This document shows positions 47,650 to 61,231 of a stretch of DNA of 64,000 bases, one piece after another. The notes below the pieces were generated by a model. It worked only from the letters and a program-made list of their open reading frames with translations. It had not been told where the DNA came from and searched no databases. This stretch comes from Erythrocercus mccallii (Eukaryota > Chordata > Aves > Passeriformes > Dicruridae), in the NCBI GenBank assembly GCA_013397435.1, contig VZRG01000781.1, positions 62,001 through 126,000 of the forward strand, given 5' to 3'. A program made the position numbers and the translations under genes. Numbering within the stretch: the first letter of the stretch is position 1; every line of letters starts with the position of its first letter.

Positions 47650-48290
47650 AACCAACCTCCAATGCCGAGGGACCGGCCCGCCGGTCCTGCCTAATCTTTA
47701 TGCTTCTTACAAGGAAAAAAAATCCTTGGTTTGTAAAGCAAGATTTTTGGCAGAGCCTCAGGAAATCTGCCAGCCTCGCTAGCGGGTTAATTGTACCTAA
47801 AGACTGAGGCTTTGACTTGCATCCCAGTTAATCCCTCCGGAGCTCCCGGAGCTGGAAGCACGTATTCTTCTGTTGCCCACGGGAGACTATTATGATATCC
47901 CCTGCTAACTGGGAGGGATGTGAATCCGAGCAGAAAGTCCTTGCTCAAGTATTCCCGACATTCCCTGCATTTCAGAGCGAAGGTACGAACAAATTAAGAG
48001 ACGCGTCCCGATCCCATCGCTCCCAGTGCCACCAGAGGGCACAGAAGAACAAAGGGAAACGAGCCCGGACACCGCACGCAGCTCTCCCCGACACCTCCTC
48101 AGCCGGCACGGCTGGGCCCGCAGGAAACGCGTAGCGCACAGGGCATCCCCTCTGCAGAGCCCTGTGCCTTCCCTCCTCCCCTGGGCCAGGGCTCTGGCCC
48201 TGCAGCAGGAGCCTCTCAATGGGGGCACAGCATCTCCTCCTCACGGAGGTGTAAAACTGCCGAGCATGGCACGAACCTTCCCCTCCGGCC
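47650..48290. promoter_or_regulatory. Modest CpG-rich patch inside the largest intron
   Basis: CpGs are enriched over about 0.6 kb (for example GACCGGCCCGCCGGTCC near 47.67 kb, ACGCGTCCCGATCCCATCGC near 48.0 kb, AGCCGGCACGGCTGGGCCCGC near 48.1 kb), with a less CpG-rich gap in the middle. It is weaker than the island at 36-38 kb. It could be an enhancer or a minor promoter. ORFs of 80-120 codons on both strands here look like composition effects. Confidence 0.4.
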
Positions 48291-51200
48291 CCTCTGCAGC
48301 TTTATCGGTTGATATAAAAGTGCAGAATTGTTTGCACACAACAGAAGGTGTGCAGAGCACGGCCACAGGAAGAGCTCTTCAGGTTTAATGCTACAGGACA
48401 AGGCTGGAGAAAGGGGCTCAGGTAAACCACGTGTTTTAGTGGCATTATATGGAATTAATCGGTATCCTTACACCTACCCAAGCCATCATTTTTAGTGATT
48501 CTTAGAAGCTTCAGACAGTGAAAAGCACATAGTAAAAAATCCTTATATAAAGAAGTATTTTTCTTCTAATTTTTAATACAGTATCCCAATGCATTAACCT
48601 GTCATATAAGCATACTCCAGGTGGCTGAAAACACAGAGCACACAAATAACAATCACAGCAAGAAAAAATACAAGGTCCAAGAAAAGTGGGACAGGATATA
48701 ACTTTGGTGAAAGTCTTACAGTTCATTAATCGATCAAATTTATTTTCAGACCATTAAGCCTTTCCTAAAATGTCTCAACATATCTCTAACAGTAACAATA
48801 TAGAAAATTGTTATAAAAATTATAACCTTTCTGCCCTCTGAAACCTCACCATCAACCCATAACTTGATTTCCCTCATACTTTGCAATTAGGAAATGGAAG
48901 AAGACCTTCAACTACACCCACATTACCAATCAGCATGTGCACTATACCAGCAATCCTGCAGCTCCCCTCTTGTCTAGAAGGGTATTTGAAGGTGTCAAAG
49001 GGTTGGCAACACCCCCCCACATCTTGTAGCCACACTTATGAGAACATCTGAAGAAATATATAGCTATGATTACATCAAACCACCAAAACATGCTGTTATT
49101 CATATATATTTTTAGGTAAAGGCACTACACTTGAAGGTAATTTTGAACTTAGGTATATTGTGATACTAAAGCATCACAACTACCATAAAATATTTAGGAT
49201 TTTGGGTGAGATCACTCCAAAATAAGACAGCTCATTTCTAGTCTGGATGAGCTAAAGCAGAGGATGCTTACTGCAGAAACGCAGTGTGACTATGGGGAGG
49301 TTTTTCTAAAACAGCTGTTCTGCTTGATTTTCCCACATGGACAATTCATCTTTAAATCCACCTGTAGACAGAGGCTTTGAGATGCCTGTGACCACACCAA
49401 CATCACTTCAATTTCACTTTCAAGTCCTGACATCACGGAAATACATTCTCTTGAGAGGTTGTATTTTTGTTGTAATGTTCATTCAAAGCAGATTTATTGC
49501 TTATAAGTTATATATTGTTTATGTCTTGACATAAACATGACTGTTTTTAGCAAAACTGTCCCAGTTTAACTAAGATTTTTTTTGAAGAGTTTGCCTGTGT
49601 TAGGCAAAGGACAAACTTAAAGAGAGCTCAAACAGGAAGTTCAACTCTAAAAATAGAACTGGTTCTACTTCCAAAATGGCAAGTGAGCGGACGTGCTAAA
49701 CATAGGCAAGTGAGTCTTATAATATTTCATTTTTACTTCTAGGAGAAAAAAAAAAGGCATAATGAAAGAGCATCGAATACCTTCTTTTTATTTATTACAC
49801 AGAAACCCTAATCATGGCTCCAAGCTCACTCACCTGGCACTTCTGATGCATAGAGCCCCAGTGGAAACTTATGACAGAGGTGGAAGGCTACATTCATCAC
49901 AGCTTAGCCCAGCATTGGTTAGTGCTGAGAGCTAAACAAGCACCAAAAAAAAAATAAAAATAATAAATGTATATGTATTCCTCTACCTTTCTGCAAGGGG
50001 GAAAGACACTGTGAGTTTTCTGCAGGTTCAACTTCCTGAAGCACCTCACTACAAGAAAGAGGAAAGCCTGTGCCAGCACACAGGAGGGGATGAAAGAGCA
50101 ATGCCAGAAGTGAGAAGGAAGAGAATGAGCAGGACGCCAATTTAGAGTTGCTTAATTGGTATGGCAAAAAAAAGCAAATTGTTGAATGCAATAGGGAGCA
50201 CAAGGAACAGAGCCACTTCCCCTGGTCACATAATAGGCAGGAGCAGCACAACTAGAGGCCAGCTTAGATGACAAAGAGATGGTCTGGCACCAGATCCTGG
50301 TACTGGTAGTAGAGGGAGAAGTTTCTATTTCCAGTCTATCAGGAACACTGGGTAAGTTTTAACCTCTGTCTGCCCTAGGTCCTGGTTTCATGATACAAAC
50401 TGTTCACCAATACTCAAGAAACTGATGAGGCTTAAATAATTTTTTAAAGCGGGGTCAGCTGCCTGCCTGCTTCCCAGCACAGTTCCACAAACATCAGGGG
50501 AAGGATGTGCAGCCAGCACCAGCACTGTGGGGAATCCCACAGTGACACCAACCACAGCCCCAGCTCCCTCCTGCTAATACAGACTGCAGCTTTTCTTCTT
50601 AAACAATAGCTGTTTAAGAGGCACAAAACCAGTGAGTGTTAAATGAAGCAACATCCTCTGAAAGTCTGCAATACAACCCTTTAATAGACAGATTTCCACT
50701 TTATTCATGCATTGCTCCACCTTAACACTGGTGAATGCCGAAGTCCCAAAGGGTTCCTTCAGAGCTGCTACAAACCAGTTCAATTTTCAACAAATTAGAG
50801 CCCTCAGACTGTAGGAAAATCACTAATGGAACCTTCACTTGAAAAAAATCCATTCAGAAACTTTGCTGTCTGGTTACTAATTTTAATTCTGCCCAGGAGA
50901 GAACACAGTGCAGCTCCACAACTTTGTAATTCTTGCTAGCCCTGAGCTAACATGGAGGAAGTCAGAAATCACATTAGGCTGTCTGATTGACATATGGGAC
51001 TGCTGGTGTCCCACAAGGAAGGGATAGATTCCATGGGAAACAAAAAAAACCCCACCTGTCAAGTCCTCCTGGTCCTGATTACCGTGTTGATCTCTCTTTC
51101 ACTATTGGTTCATGGTTGGAAAGAGTATCCTAAGAGCACTTGCTCGAGTCTGGAAGGATTTATCTGTACTTCCTCACAAAATTCTATGGAATTAGGGAGT

Positions 51201-53394
51201 AAAACAAGTTCTGTACAGTACTGCAGCCTCCTCAAGGAAAGAGGGATACAGAGAAAACAGGAGAGGTCGCTCAAGGGAAAAGAAAGAAAGAAAAAAAACA
51301 AAGACAAAAGGATGAGCCAATAAATTTCTTGTCCTGTACTTTGGAAAGAGAAACCTACTAGACAGAATTGGAATCAATCACTTCAATGAAATAGCACATT
51401 ATATTTTGTTTTATTTTACTTTTATTGTCCAGATGTTTCCTCTTTGCAGTACTCAAATTTAAAAATAAATGCAGCAGCTAGGAGTCTGTCCAGCTCATAC
51501 CAACAGTACTTATAAACCCCTTTGTTGACAGACCATTGATTTGACTCCATCTGAGCTTACAGGCACTGGGAAATTATCATTTTCAGTGCTAATATTTATT
51601 TGCTGATTTTAGGCCTGACTTAGCACATTTCCCAGTTTAGAGCATGAAGCATGTTGACAGGCCCAACAGCATGACTGTGAGCAATGTGGAACTTGACTTT
51701 AAAAACAATGCATTTTTTTTTAAATAGTATGAGTTTTTAAAACAAGCTTTGGTCACAAAACAACATGACGGAGGAAACAATTTATTTTTATGGACTGGAT
51801 CTCAAACACATGTTTCTGAATAACATCTGAGACAAATCAGTGGGGCCCTGATGAAAGCTGCTTTCTGATTCTCCATTTTTCCCCTTGGAAAGTTTGTAGG
51901 CAGGTACATAACCCAGCTCACTGAAAACACAGGTTTTGGATTTGTAGCGTCAGATCAATGGGAATACCAGTGACATGTAATTATTTTACAGTCACTTGTG
52001 AGGAACATCCAAGTTCAGCCTCCTCCTGCAGGGAGCCATCCTTATCTCCTGCTTCAGGGTGCTCTTGGATCCCCTGCTCCTCTCAGCTGTTGGAGACATG
52101 TAGGTGGATCTGAGTCACTTGATGAACTCAGGGTGTGACCTGCAGGGTCCAGAGGCTGAGGTACCCTCAGTCAGAATCCTCACAGCCCGAGGAACACATT
52201 CTCAAGTTGGTATAAAACTACAGAGACATTGGCCTTCCAAACTATGGATGTTTCATTAACTCAGTTTTCGTAATATTCCAGCAGACCTACTTACATGAAA
52301 AGAAAAAAAGCAGAACCCAGAGAACAGGCCAGGCACAGATTACACAGTGGGGCACAAAAAACCCCGTGAGAAATAAGAGGAGAAATTTTACGATGCATGG
52401 AAATATTTCATCCAAGTACCTCCCCTCCCATGAGATCAGTGATGACTCCTCTCTCCTAGAAGAGCCTGGTCCAGTGTGTTTTGAAAAATGCATTATTTGG
52501 GCCCCAGGAGTAGAGCACAGACCTCGCTGCTTCCTCCTTGTCCCTCCACACAAGACTCCTGGAGACACAGCAGTTAATGACTCCTGACTCAGCTCTCCTG
52601 CTCTTCCCAACGTGGCATTCCCATTCACAGGACAAATCCCCCCACCAGGGGAGAACCATACATCTTAATCAAGACTTAGATGCAAGTCTGGGGGCAGACT
52701 TTTGCACTCCCTTTGAGCAGCCAGTTTAATTTTGGGAAGTGCTCCTTACAACAGAGCCTCTCTAATAAGCCTCCCTCCTAACTCCTCTCGGTCTCCAATT
52801 TCACAACTTCCTTGAAACAAATGGAGCGTTGCTCTATAGAAAAAGCAACACTGGGTCCCTATTCAGCAGAAATGATGGAAAGTTTTCTGAGCTGCAGTGT
52901 GTGGCTGCTTTGTCCTTCTTTTGTATCTACACAGCTAATTTTCTTTCACAGGATGGAGAACTGTACATTGATTAAGACAAAATTTCCCCTACTTGCCTGC
53001 AGACCACACTACGAGCCTCTCGTCTTGCTTTGTAGTTGGATGTGAATTCAACCATGATACAATTTTCAGAACAGATCAATTTGAGAGGAGCAGCAAACAC
53101 GCAGGAGGAATGAACCAAAAAATCACTAGGAAGCAGCTACTCAGGGACACTTCCCTGATTTGCTTTCAGCTTTTTTGAGTGCTGCTAACAAAAAGCTGAA
53201 CATTTGCACAGCCAGCTCTGGGACCATTGTGCTGACACACCACAAGAAATGTATGCTAATGTAAAAGGAGTGTTTTACACCGTCTCTGCCCTCCCTCCTG
53301 CCTTTACCCACCTGACCTGCAGTCACCACCAGCACCACAATTTTCTCTTCCATGGAAACAGTGCTCATGATTCTTGATTCAGTAGTGAGTGAAA

Positions 53395-53460
53395 TTTATA
53401 CATGTGTATGTGTGTACATCTATAAATGTGTGTAGAGTTTTTAATAGATATATAAAACAT
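53395..53460. repeat. TG/TA-rich simple repeat
   Basis: An imperfect run of TATACATGTGTATGTGTGTA and similar units followed by TATA-rich sequence. It is a degenerate dinucleotide microsatellite with no sign of function. Confidence 0.65.
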
Positions 53461-56400
53461 TTTATAAACCCAGAATAATTATTACCTACAATGTTTATAT
53501 CTCTTTCTATTCCTTTTTCAATATTACCTCCTTCCAGAAGCATGGGTTAGGGGATTCTTGTCTCTCTGTGAAGTACCTGGCATGCATATTCCCATTTTAG
53601 CCGTAATTCCTGAGGACTACAGCAGTGTGAGCATTTAAGAGAACAAAAATGGCTGGATGAAAGATGCAGAGCCTCACATAGCTTATGGTACATTTATGTT
53701 AGGTACATTTGATGGGCAGTAATCCTTTCTGTCCCAACTGAATTTAAATTATTTACATCAGCTTGCTGACATTAACTAGTCAGGGAACTTGTTCCTCCCC
53801 ACCACAGTCCCTGCACAAAGAGGCCATGGCTTGCTACGTTCACTACATCATTTACAGATTACAGGAAAACTAGAAACTGAGACTCCCCAAACTGTGATTT
53901 TAGCAGGTCATTTCACTTTTCAGCCTGGTTCCCACGTGGGAAAACAGGGCCACACTTTTTGCTATGCACCACTACACTGCAGAATTGCAGTTCTTCCTAC
54001 AGTGAGGAAAATGTTGCAATACCAAACTTCACAAACCTTGCTTAGGACTCTCCCTTGTGAAAAAAAAAAAAAAATCTAAACAGCCAGGGAAAAACTCCTT
54101 TGCAGGTCTGATTTCATCCACTGATGTTAATGAAAGCTCAGATGCTCACTTCAGTGCACTATGATGCACTTAGTGAATAAACCATGAGCAGATGTGTAAC
54201 AGCACACAGCATCTCCTCCAGAACCTGTCAGCAGCACGAGGGAAGGCTGACCTGCACTTGCAGTGCCAACCCCCCCACTTACAGGATTTTTCCCTTGAAA
54301 ACATCAGGGATTTAATGATGTAATTTATTCTATTATCTTGCTCCACTGACACCATGATTATAAACTCATAGTAGAGGCAGAGACCTTCACACATATTTCT
54401 TTAAACAGTCAATTTGCAACTGAATTTTTTGGCTCAGCTCCTGTTCTTTTGGTGTTTCTAATGAGAAGGCAAATCTCAGCAATAACCAAGTATTTCTTCA
54501 GCTACTCCCACCAAAGAAAGCAACAGGATATGTACAGCCTTGGTTTTACTTTCACCCTTTTTCTTGAGATCAAAGTCTGCTGCCAGATCTTTAGGGATTT
54601 GACAGACACACAGGAATCAAATATTGAAATGATCTATTAGGTCCCATGTTGTGCATCATCTCCTTGGGCAGATGAAGATTGGTCTTTGCAACAGTTACTG
54701 GAGCTTGCTTATGTTTGCTCTTTTCTGCCATACCTCAATGCACAAAGCGTATCACAATTAAAAGCTTTGCTGATTTCAACTTTTCTTGGATTCTTTATAC
54801 AAGATGAAAACACCAGAACCTTTCAATGCAGTTTGTGAACACAGCAACCAAACATTTCCTTAGCTTGTGAGCATCAGGGCCCAGTCCAGTCTACAGCATC
54901 AGATTTTAATAGCAAATTGCATGACTGATGACACATACTCTGCTGCTCCTACACTTTTTTTTTTTTTTAATTCTATAAATAAACCTGTAGTGAGTTAGTT
55001 AAATAAAATCAATCAGTGAGTTGATGTCGGTTGTTAGACCACCCCATGAATAGTCTAACTCCTGTACTTGCACTGTTCCCACTGATACAATGCCTGGCTG
55101 GGCATGGTGAATTCCATAGGACAATGCTGCTGATCCTACAGAAGTGACCGCTGTGGTCACAACTTTAACCTCTTCAGCCCAGAGATCACAATAACCCAAA
55201 GTCTCTTTTCTTTTTTACAATGCTCAGCATGTTTGAAATCTCCCCTTTTGCCACTTGCTGGGATTGCAAGCTCCACTTTGGGGGTGCACAACAAATACCT
55301 ACCCTGGTACACAAAGCTACACCAACCCAGAGAGGGAGGAGGTGATGCACATCACAGACCCAGCACCACTTTCATCCATTTAGTTTTTTACTTACTTATT
55401 TAGGTGCAAACGTAAAAGCTAGAATTCAATAGCCTTAGACTGTGGAGCTGTGGCAAGCAAACTGAAAATAGGTCAGCTAAAAATTAGAAATAAAAGCAAA
55501 TACATCCAGACTGTCCACTACTGTTTAGAGAGACACTGTGCTTGTGCAGGGTCTGCACACCTACCCAGGGAGACAAAGGCAGAGTCACAGAAAAGCAGAT
55601 ACGCCTCTAAATTCAACCAGTGGTGACCCAAGAAAGCCTCTAAAAAAGCCCCAATAAAAAGAAGTAATCAGAGAAAGAGCAAGGAGCTTAGGGTGATAGA
55701 CTGAGGCACACATCCATGAGCACTTCCTCTTTCTCTCTCCCTTACATGGTTCACAGCTTCCAAAAGTATTCAGGGCTGCCAGCTTCACACTGTGTGATCT
55801 CCATGAAGGATAATATAAAGACAAAATTCAAACAAATGACAAAATGGAATGCTTTGGTTTTCTGACATCAAAGACTAAAACAAATGACTGCATTCAGTCC
55901 TTGAATTCAGGAGTGGCAAAGGCTGGAGAGGGTCCACAGTGACCAGAGAAGCCCTGGCTTTCAGCAGCTTGCTGAGCAAGGCAGTCACCTTTCTCCTTGC
56001 TCAGCCCCAGGCGAGTGATTCCCCTTGTTCTGCAGAGTGTTTGGCATAAAACTCACACAGGTACTTATGTGCAGAGAGTTGAGCTGACAATCTGGGTAAA
56101 CACACTTTTGCTTTTCTGCCCATCTATAACAGGCACCCTGATGACAGGAGCCAAAGTTTTTGTGCAGATGTTTAAAGACACTCCAAGAAGGCCAACGACC
56201 CTCAATCAAATTTTAAATCAGCTTATGATGAGATGACAGTGACATTCTCCCCTTCAAAATTAACACTCAAATATGCCTTATGCAATGAAATTACAAAGCT
56301 TAGGAGTTATTAAATTACAACAGAACTTCACATCTTTCAAGAGTTGTCTCTGAGCAGGCCAGGAATTCCTTTCCACTTCTCCATTTGTATTCTTGGCTCA

Positions 56401-59400
56401 CAGCCATTTCAGAGATGAGACATTTCCAACTGCTGAAATTAATCCATCAGCTCAGGTTTTACAGAGCATCCAGGATATGATTCTTATGGAGGTGGGAGTC
56501 TGGTTATAGCCATAGGATGGGTCTGTAAAATAAAGCTACTGTAGGGCAGAGTGTTTCATGTGCACACGTTACACATGGGTACACAATCAGGCACCCATGG
56601 CAGAAACAGGAGGTCCTGAACATCACCAAACTAAATTACAGCTGGTTGCTGCATTTTTCAAGCCAGGAAAACAGAAAAATCCATCAAGCAATGGCAATGT
56701 TTGTTTGGAAGTCTGACAAAAGACTAGAAAGTAGACACCTAAGCTCAAGTAAACACAAACAACAAACAAAAAACACAACCTTTTTTAATTCTCCTTGTTA
56801 TTGCCACAGACCCGTGTTTTCAAAGGGAGATTTAAAAACTTGTTATTTCCCTGTGACTTCTACATACTCCCCTGTGAAGATGGTACAACAGTCACATTAG
56901 AAATAGAAAGTAAGATTTCAGCAGAGTTTGGGACCAAAGGCTCATTAACTTCCCGTGGAATTTGTGTGCTTTGGAAAAACCCAGCACCATGTCCTTGAAG
57001 GGTTCTGTAACAAATGTGCTTGCCCTGATTCAAAGAAGAAAAGAGAACAAATGAGAGGTTTAAAAAGCACCAGCAAACTATGATGATGAGCACATAAAAA
57101 CCCAACAAGTTTACACAGAAGGCAACATTTTTCAGACTGTGTTCTCTCTCTATTGACTCCCACACACAATCAGATGCAGAGAGTTATGATCATTCCATTT
57201 CACATTCAACAAACATCCTTCCCTCCCCAGGTTCAGCAAGGGATTGAATAAGTTCTGAAAATACCAAGCGTTGGAAATGCAAACCTGGAGGTTCAGGAAG
57301 ATCTGAGGGATCTGCTAAAAACATGCAGAATCAATGACATATCAACATCTCCAGTGACAGGAGATGTTAATAAAACAAGACTTCTTATGTCCTTTATTTG
57401 AACATTAGATAGTGAGTGTAGCACATGTAACCTAAAACTAGAAAAAAATATCAGCAATGACATGCTAAAGGAAGATGCTCACTAGTGTTTCCAGAAATAC
57501 TGAGTAGATAATTTTAAATTTGGCATGGAGACAGGAATTCCCCCATGTGCTCTCAGCATCAATGTGGCTGTTCCATCCAGCACAAATTCCACAGCGAGAG
57601 AAATGATTTGCCACAAGAACTGTGATTTTTCAGGTGCAACTTACAATGCATATAATTTCTCAAATATTTTAGATATTTTGAATCAAAGTTTCCACCTGTG
57701 ATGGCAAAAGTCATCCACTGTATTATAAAAAGGGAGGTGACAATGTTCTGACCACATTATGGGCTCAGCACAATGACTCCAAAGGGAGTTTGCCCAAACA
57801 TGATATAAAAAGACCCATGATGTGGCATCTGGCCACGAGCAGGTACCAGGATTGCTGATCCTGCTGTGAGCAGGCACGCTCTTACATTAAACTTAATGTC
57901 AAAGTTAATTACAGATGTTATTTCTGCTCCATTGTTTCATAAATGCAATTTTATTTATAAATATCCTCCTGCTTTGCTGGCCATGTACACAGGAATCTCC
58001 ACCCCCTAATACTTCAAAGGACATCAATCTTGAGGAAATACAACTCCCACACTTCGACTGTTATACAGGAAAAACACTGTTGTTATGCAACACTACGCTG
58101 TTCCAAAACATCTCAACGTCAGACCCTCAGCTCCAGCAGACTCAGGGACAGAAATGGCAGTTTATCAGCTATGGAACAAGTTCAGAAAACTGCAACAGGG
58201 TCCAGATAATCACAGGGTTTATGCTCAAGGCTCCTCCAAAGCAAAAGGGTTTGTTTTTTTTTTTTGTACCTGCAAATGTGCACATGCAGGTATTTAGGAA
58301 ATTCGTAAAATTTAGGAGTTTACTTTCTAATTTAATGCAGATTGACCACCAAATAGCACTTCCCACACTACTTCCCAAACATTTTCTGCCAGATATTTGG
58401 GGCTTTTTTCCTGAGCTTATAAATGGTCATAAATTAAGCAACATTGCAGAGCTGTTTGTGAAGGAAGGTTATCAGAGATAACCCCTCTCTCACTGATAAC
58501 CCCAAGTGAGCAGAAATGAGGCACAAGTTCCTCTCCTTTGTTTTTCTTAGCTACATCTTTTCCAGACTTGATATTCCTATTGACTATAAAACTTAAAGAG
58601 TAATTTTTAAAAAACCTGGTCTTTCAGAATGCAACATTTGAAGTAATTTTAAAGATTAACTGCTGCCACAAGACAGGTAAATAAACCCAGTAAATTCTAA
58701 CTAGCAGGAATGCAGTTAAAAATCTCCAAGAAGGACTGCAGCCAATACAACCAGCATCCAGCTTGCTCCACAGCGACGACTTCGTGGAGTGCAGGATAGC
58801 TATTCAGTAACCATTTCAGATAACAATAAATAACACACCCATCTGCAGTAAAAACAGATTTCAAGGAAACATACAGTATTATCTCCTACTCCAAATGTAG
58901 CTTTTCTTAGAGTTAAAAAACATTTATTTTGTAAAGATTGCTAGGAAACATTTGATGACAGTCACCACATCTCTGGTTTGTGTCTCATCAAAAGCAGTTT
59001 GCAAGGCTTTGTGCTCAGCCTCTCTTCACAACCTTCCCTCAAAGCACCGACCTGGCCTGACACTGATAAATACTGTGGGGAGAGCACAGGCAAAAGGTGA
59101 TACAGCTCCAGTCACACCTTTTACAAACAGATGCTCTACAACAGATTTAAAAAAAAAAAAGGAACTCGATCAATAGAACTGCTGCTTTCCAGGATCACAA
59201 AAGTGTTTGTAGGACACCTGTTAAGAGCAAAAGCATTCCCTCCCTTCCAAATGGCCAATTATCCAGCATGGGATCGGAGTCTGGTCAGCACAACTACTAA
59301 TTAGGGTTCTCCCAGCCTTTTTAATTTACAAATTGCTTCTCCATGTCTTCTTCCAGATTCTGAGAGTTATCACAAATGTCTACAAACACAACTGGACAAG

Positions 59401-59458
59401 TATTTAGAAGCAATTCTGTTCTGTATAGAGTTAATCCAGTGCATTCAAAATAACTCAC

Positions 59459-59505
59459 CCACTAATAGCTTCACATCTCTGACGGTGAAATCCGGGTCAG
59501 GCATT
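59459..59505 (-). CDS. KDM2B: KDM2B coding exon, 47 nt: MPDPDFTVRDVK segment
   Basis: A small exon: 1 nt completing Lys, 15 codons MPDPDFTVRDVKLLV, and 1 nt of Gly. Acceptor ATTACAG and donor GTGAGT flank it on the minus strand. The junction codons (AA|A for Lys, G|GA for Gly) fit both neighbours. Known family: MPDPDFTVRDVKLLVGSRR is KDM2B; KDM2A reads MPDPDFTVNDVKMCVGSRR. The Arg and Leu-Leu therefore decide the paralog. Skipping this exon would shift the reading frame (47 is not a multiple of 3), so it is expected to be constitutive in full-length mRNA. Confidence 0.97.
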
Positions 59506-59879
59506 CTGTAATTAGCAAAGAAAGCAATGTTAAATACTGTCAAGATAAGTATGGGTACACTCTCATTACCATAATAAAAGAGAAATAAATGTATAGTGCT
59601 CTTTGTCCCTAGTCTAGGAGGTGGAATCAAGCAAGGCCTCTCAGAAGTGTGGACAGTGCAAGTTTTAATGACACACATGACATCTTTGCATTGGCAAGTG
59701 TACAACAGTTTCTCTACTCACAATGAAAGAGAAGAGGTGTCTTTTCAAGCACTTTTTATCAGTACCAGAGTGGGAGAGAAGGGAAGGGGTTCGGAGTGAT
59801 TTCAATAAAATCCTAAATCTTTATAGTTTATTGAGCAACTCATGGTGGTTTGGAACTTGTGGTGCCTCATGTCTGTTCC

Positions 59880-59985
59880 CCAAGGTGAGCATTATCACAC
59901 TTGCCAAGCTGAGGCACAGAGCAGTAAAACAACCTGCTGGAAGCCACATCGCAGGTTGGAATCACGGCTTGGAAATAGAATATAT
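59880..59985 (-). repeat. MIR-like SINE relic
   Basis: The plus strand shows AAGCTGAGGCACAGAGCAGT, then AAAACAACCTGCTGGAAGCC, ACATCGCAGGTTGGAATCAC. This follows the complement of MIR (AACTGAGGCACAGAGAGGTT, AAGTGACTTGCCCAAGGTC, ACACAGC...GGGATTCGAAC). Orientation is the same sense as KDM2B. The ends are approximate. Confidence 0.65.
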
Positions 59986-61200
59986 ATGTTTGAAAATAAA
60001 TAAATAAAGCCTCTTTGTTTTAATGACTGTTCCAAACCTCCTCATTTGGCAGAAGACATCCTGGTTGTATTTGGTGGGTTGGGAAATTGTTCAATTCAAT
60101 TTGGGCTAATTCAGAGCTAAATTAAATGGTAGCATAATTGGTTCAGGGATGTTGATGCATTTACAGGATCACTTCTAACACAGGCAATGTTTTAGGGTGT
60201 AATGTAATTAGAGAGTAGCCTGGTCCAGCAAGTGAGACAGTTCTACATGTCAGGGAGAGAGTAAAATTCTGCAGCACAGAAACTGGATGGAAAAAGAAAA
60301 CAGAAACACTAGTGAGATTTTAAGGGTGTTTGACTTCATTTCACTGACAATATTTCACACTTCACATTGCACAAAAGCTGACTAAGGAATTGCAATGAAA
60401 AACAGCCCAGTGGGACCCGCCAGCTCAGTGCTCTGCCCCTCTTGTACTGCCCCAGGTTGAAGATAAACAACTTTCTTCTGGACTTTTGACATTATTTAGT
60501 TGAAAATTAGAACAATCCAGCCCATGGGCTGGACAGAACAATAAGGTTTATTATTAGGAAAACACTGAAAGGTAAAGTTAAAAACTGCATTTCCTGGCAT
60601 GCACATAACTTGAGAACTATTTCCCAATTTCTCCTTGTCCACTTTCTTTTACCCTTATCACCTTCCTCTGGTGGGATGCAGAGGCTGGACAGTATCTTTT
60701 GTTAGTTCTCTGCCAACCCTCACATCTTTGCATTTGGCTGTGAGGGCCTCACAGCTTTGGAATTCACTCCCTCTCTGGAATGAAACAGCCTGAATCTAGT
60801 GACCTTCAGGGTTCATTCAGAGCTCATCTTTTCTTTCCAAGCACTAGAAAGTCAGAAGTAGTGGAAACAGGAACCATTTGTGGGCAACAAGAACATGCCA
60901 GGCTTGTCTGCAAATGACACAGCTTGCTTGTATTTGGTGTCAGAAATGTCCAACAATTAGATAGGCAATCTTTCTCATATTTGTGTAAATCAAAATAAAA
61001 ATCAGCCACAAAGATGGAGAACAACCTTAGCCCAGATGGATACGAGCAATTCCGTTCTTTCTGAGAACTTCAGCAGCAGTCAAAATTAAACATTACTGAA
61101 ACTTGAAGAATACAATCCTTTCAAACAAATAAATATGTTTATCTCTCTGGAGAGTAAACCTGGCAGGGTTTTTTCTCTGCAGTCTAAGGATGTGTGATAC

Positions 61201-61204
<4 letters not shown>

Positions 61205-61230
<26 letters not shown>
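61205..61230. repeat. Poly-A run, 26 bases
   Basis: An uninterrupted run of 26 A on the plus strand, followed by GGAGTACACT. It may be a retroposon tail. I could not identify a body or target-site duplication with confidence. Confidence 0.8.

Positions 61231-61231
<1 letters not shown>

Larger units (their letters stand above)
43846..59458 (-). other. KDM2B: KDM2B intron, 15.6 kb, the largest in the window
   Basis: Intron between the 47-nt exon (donor GTGAGT at 59458) and the exon at 43.7-43.8 kb. It contains AT-rich simple sequence next to the downstream exon and at 53.4 kb, a modest CpG-rich patch at about 47.6-48.3 kb, and long AT-rich unique stretches. The longest ORF is a 188-codon plus-strand frame at 57915-58481 that I take as chance. 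No RNA gene was recognised. Confidence 0.85.

Noticed and set aside
53833..53950. Possible further MIR-like relic (TTTACAGATTACAGGAAAACTAG, AAACTGAGAC)
   Set aside because: Only the first segment fits; the following core does not keep order or spacing well enough to report as a feature.
57915..58481. 188-codon plus-strand ORF with a hydrophobic N-terminus resembling a signal peptide
   Set aside because: It is in the middle of an AT-rich intron and includes a T run giving consecutive Phe. It has no domain, no promoter and no splice context. The hydrophobic start follows from T-rich sequence.
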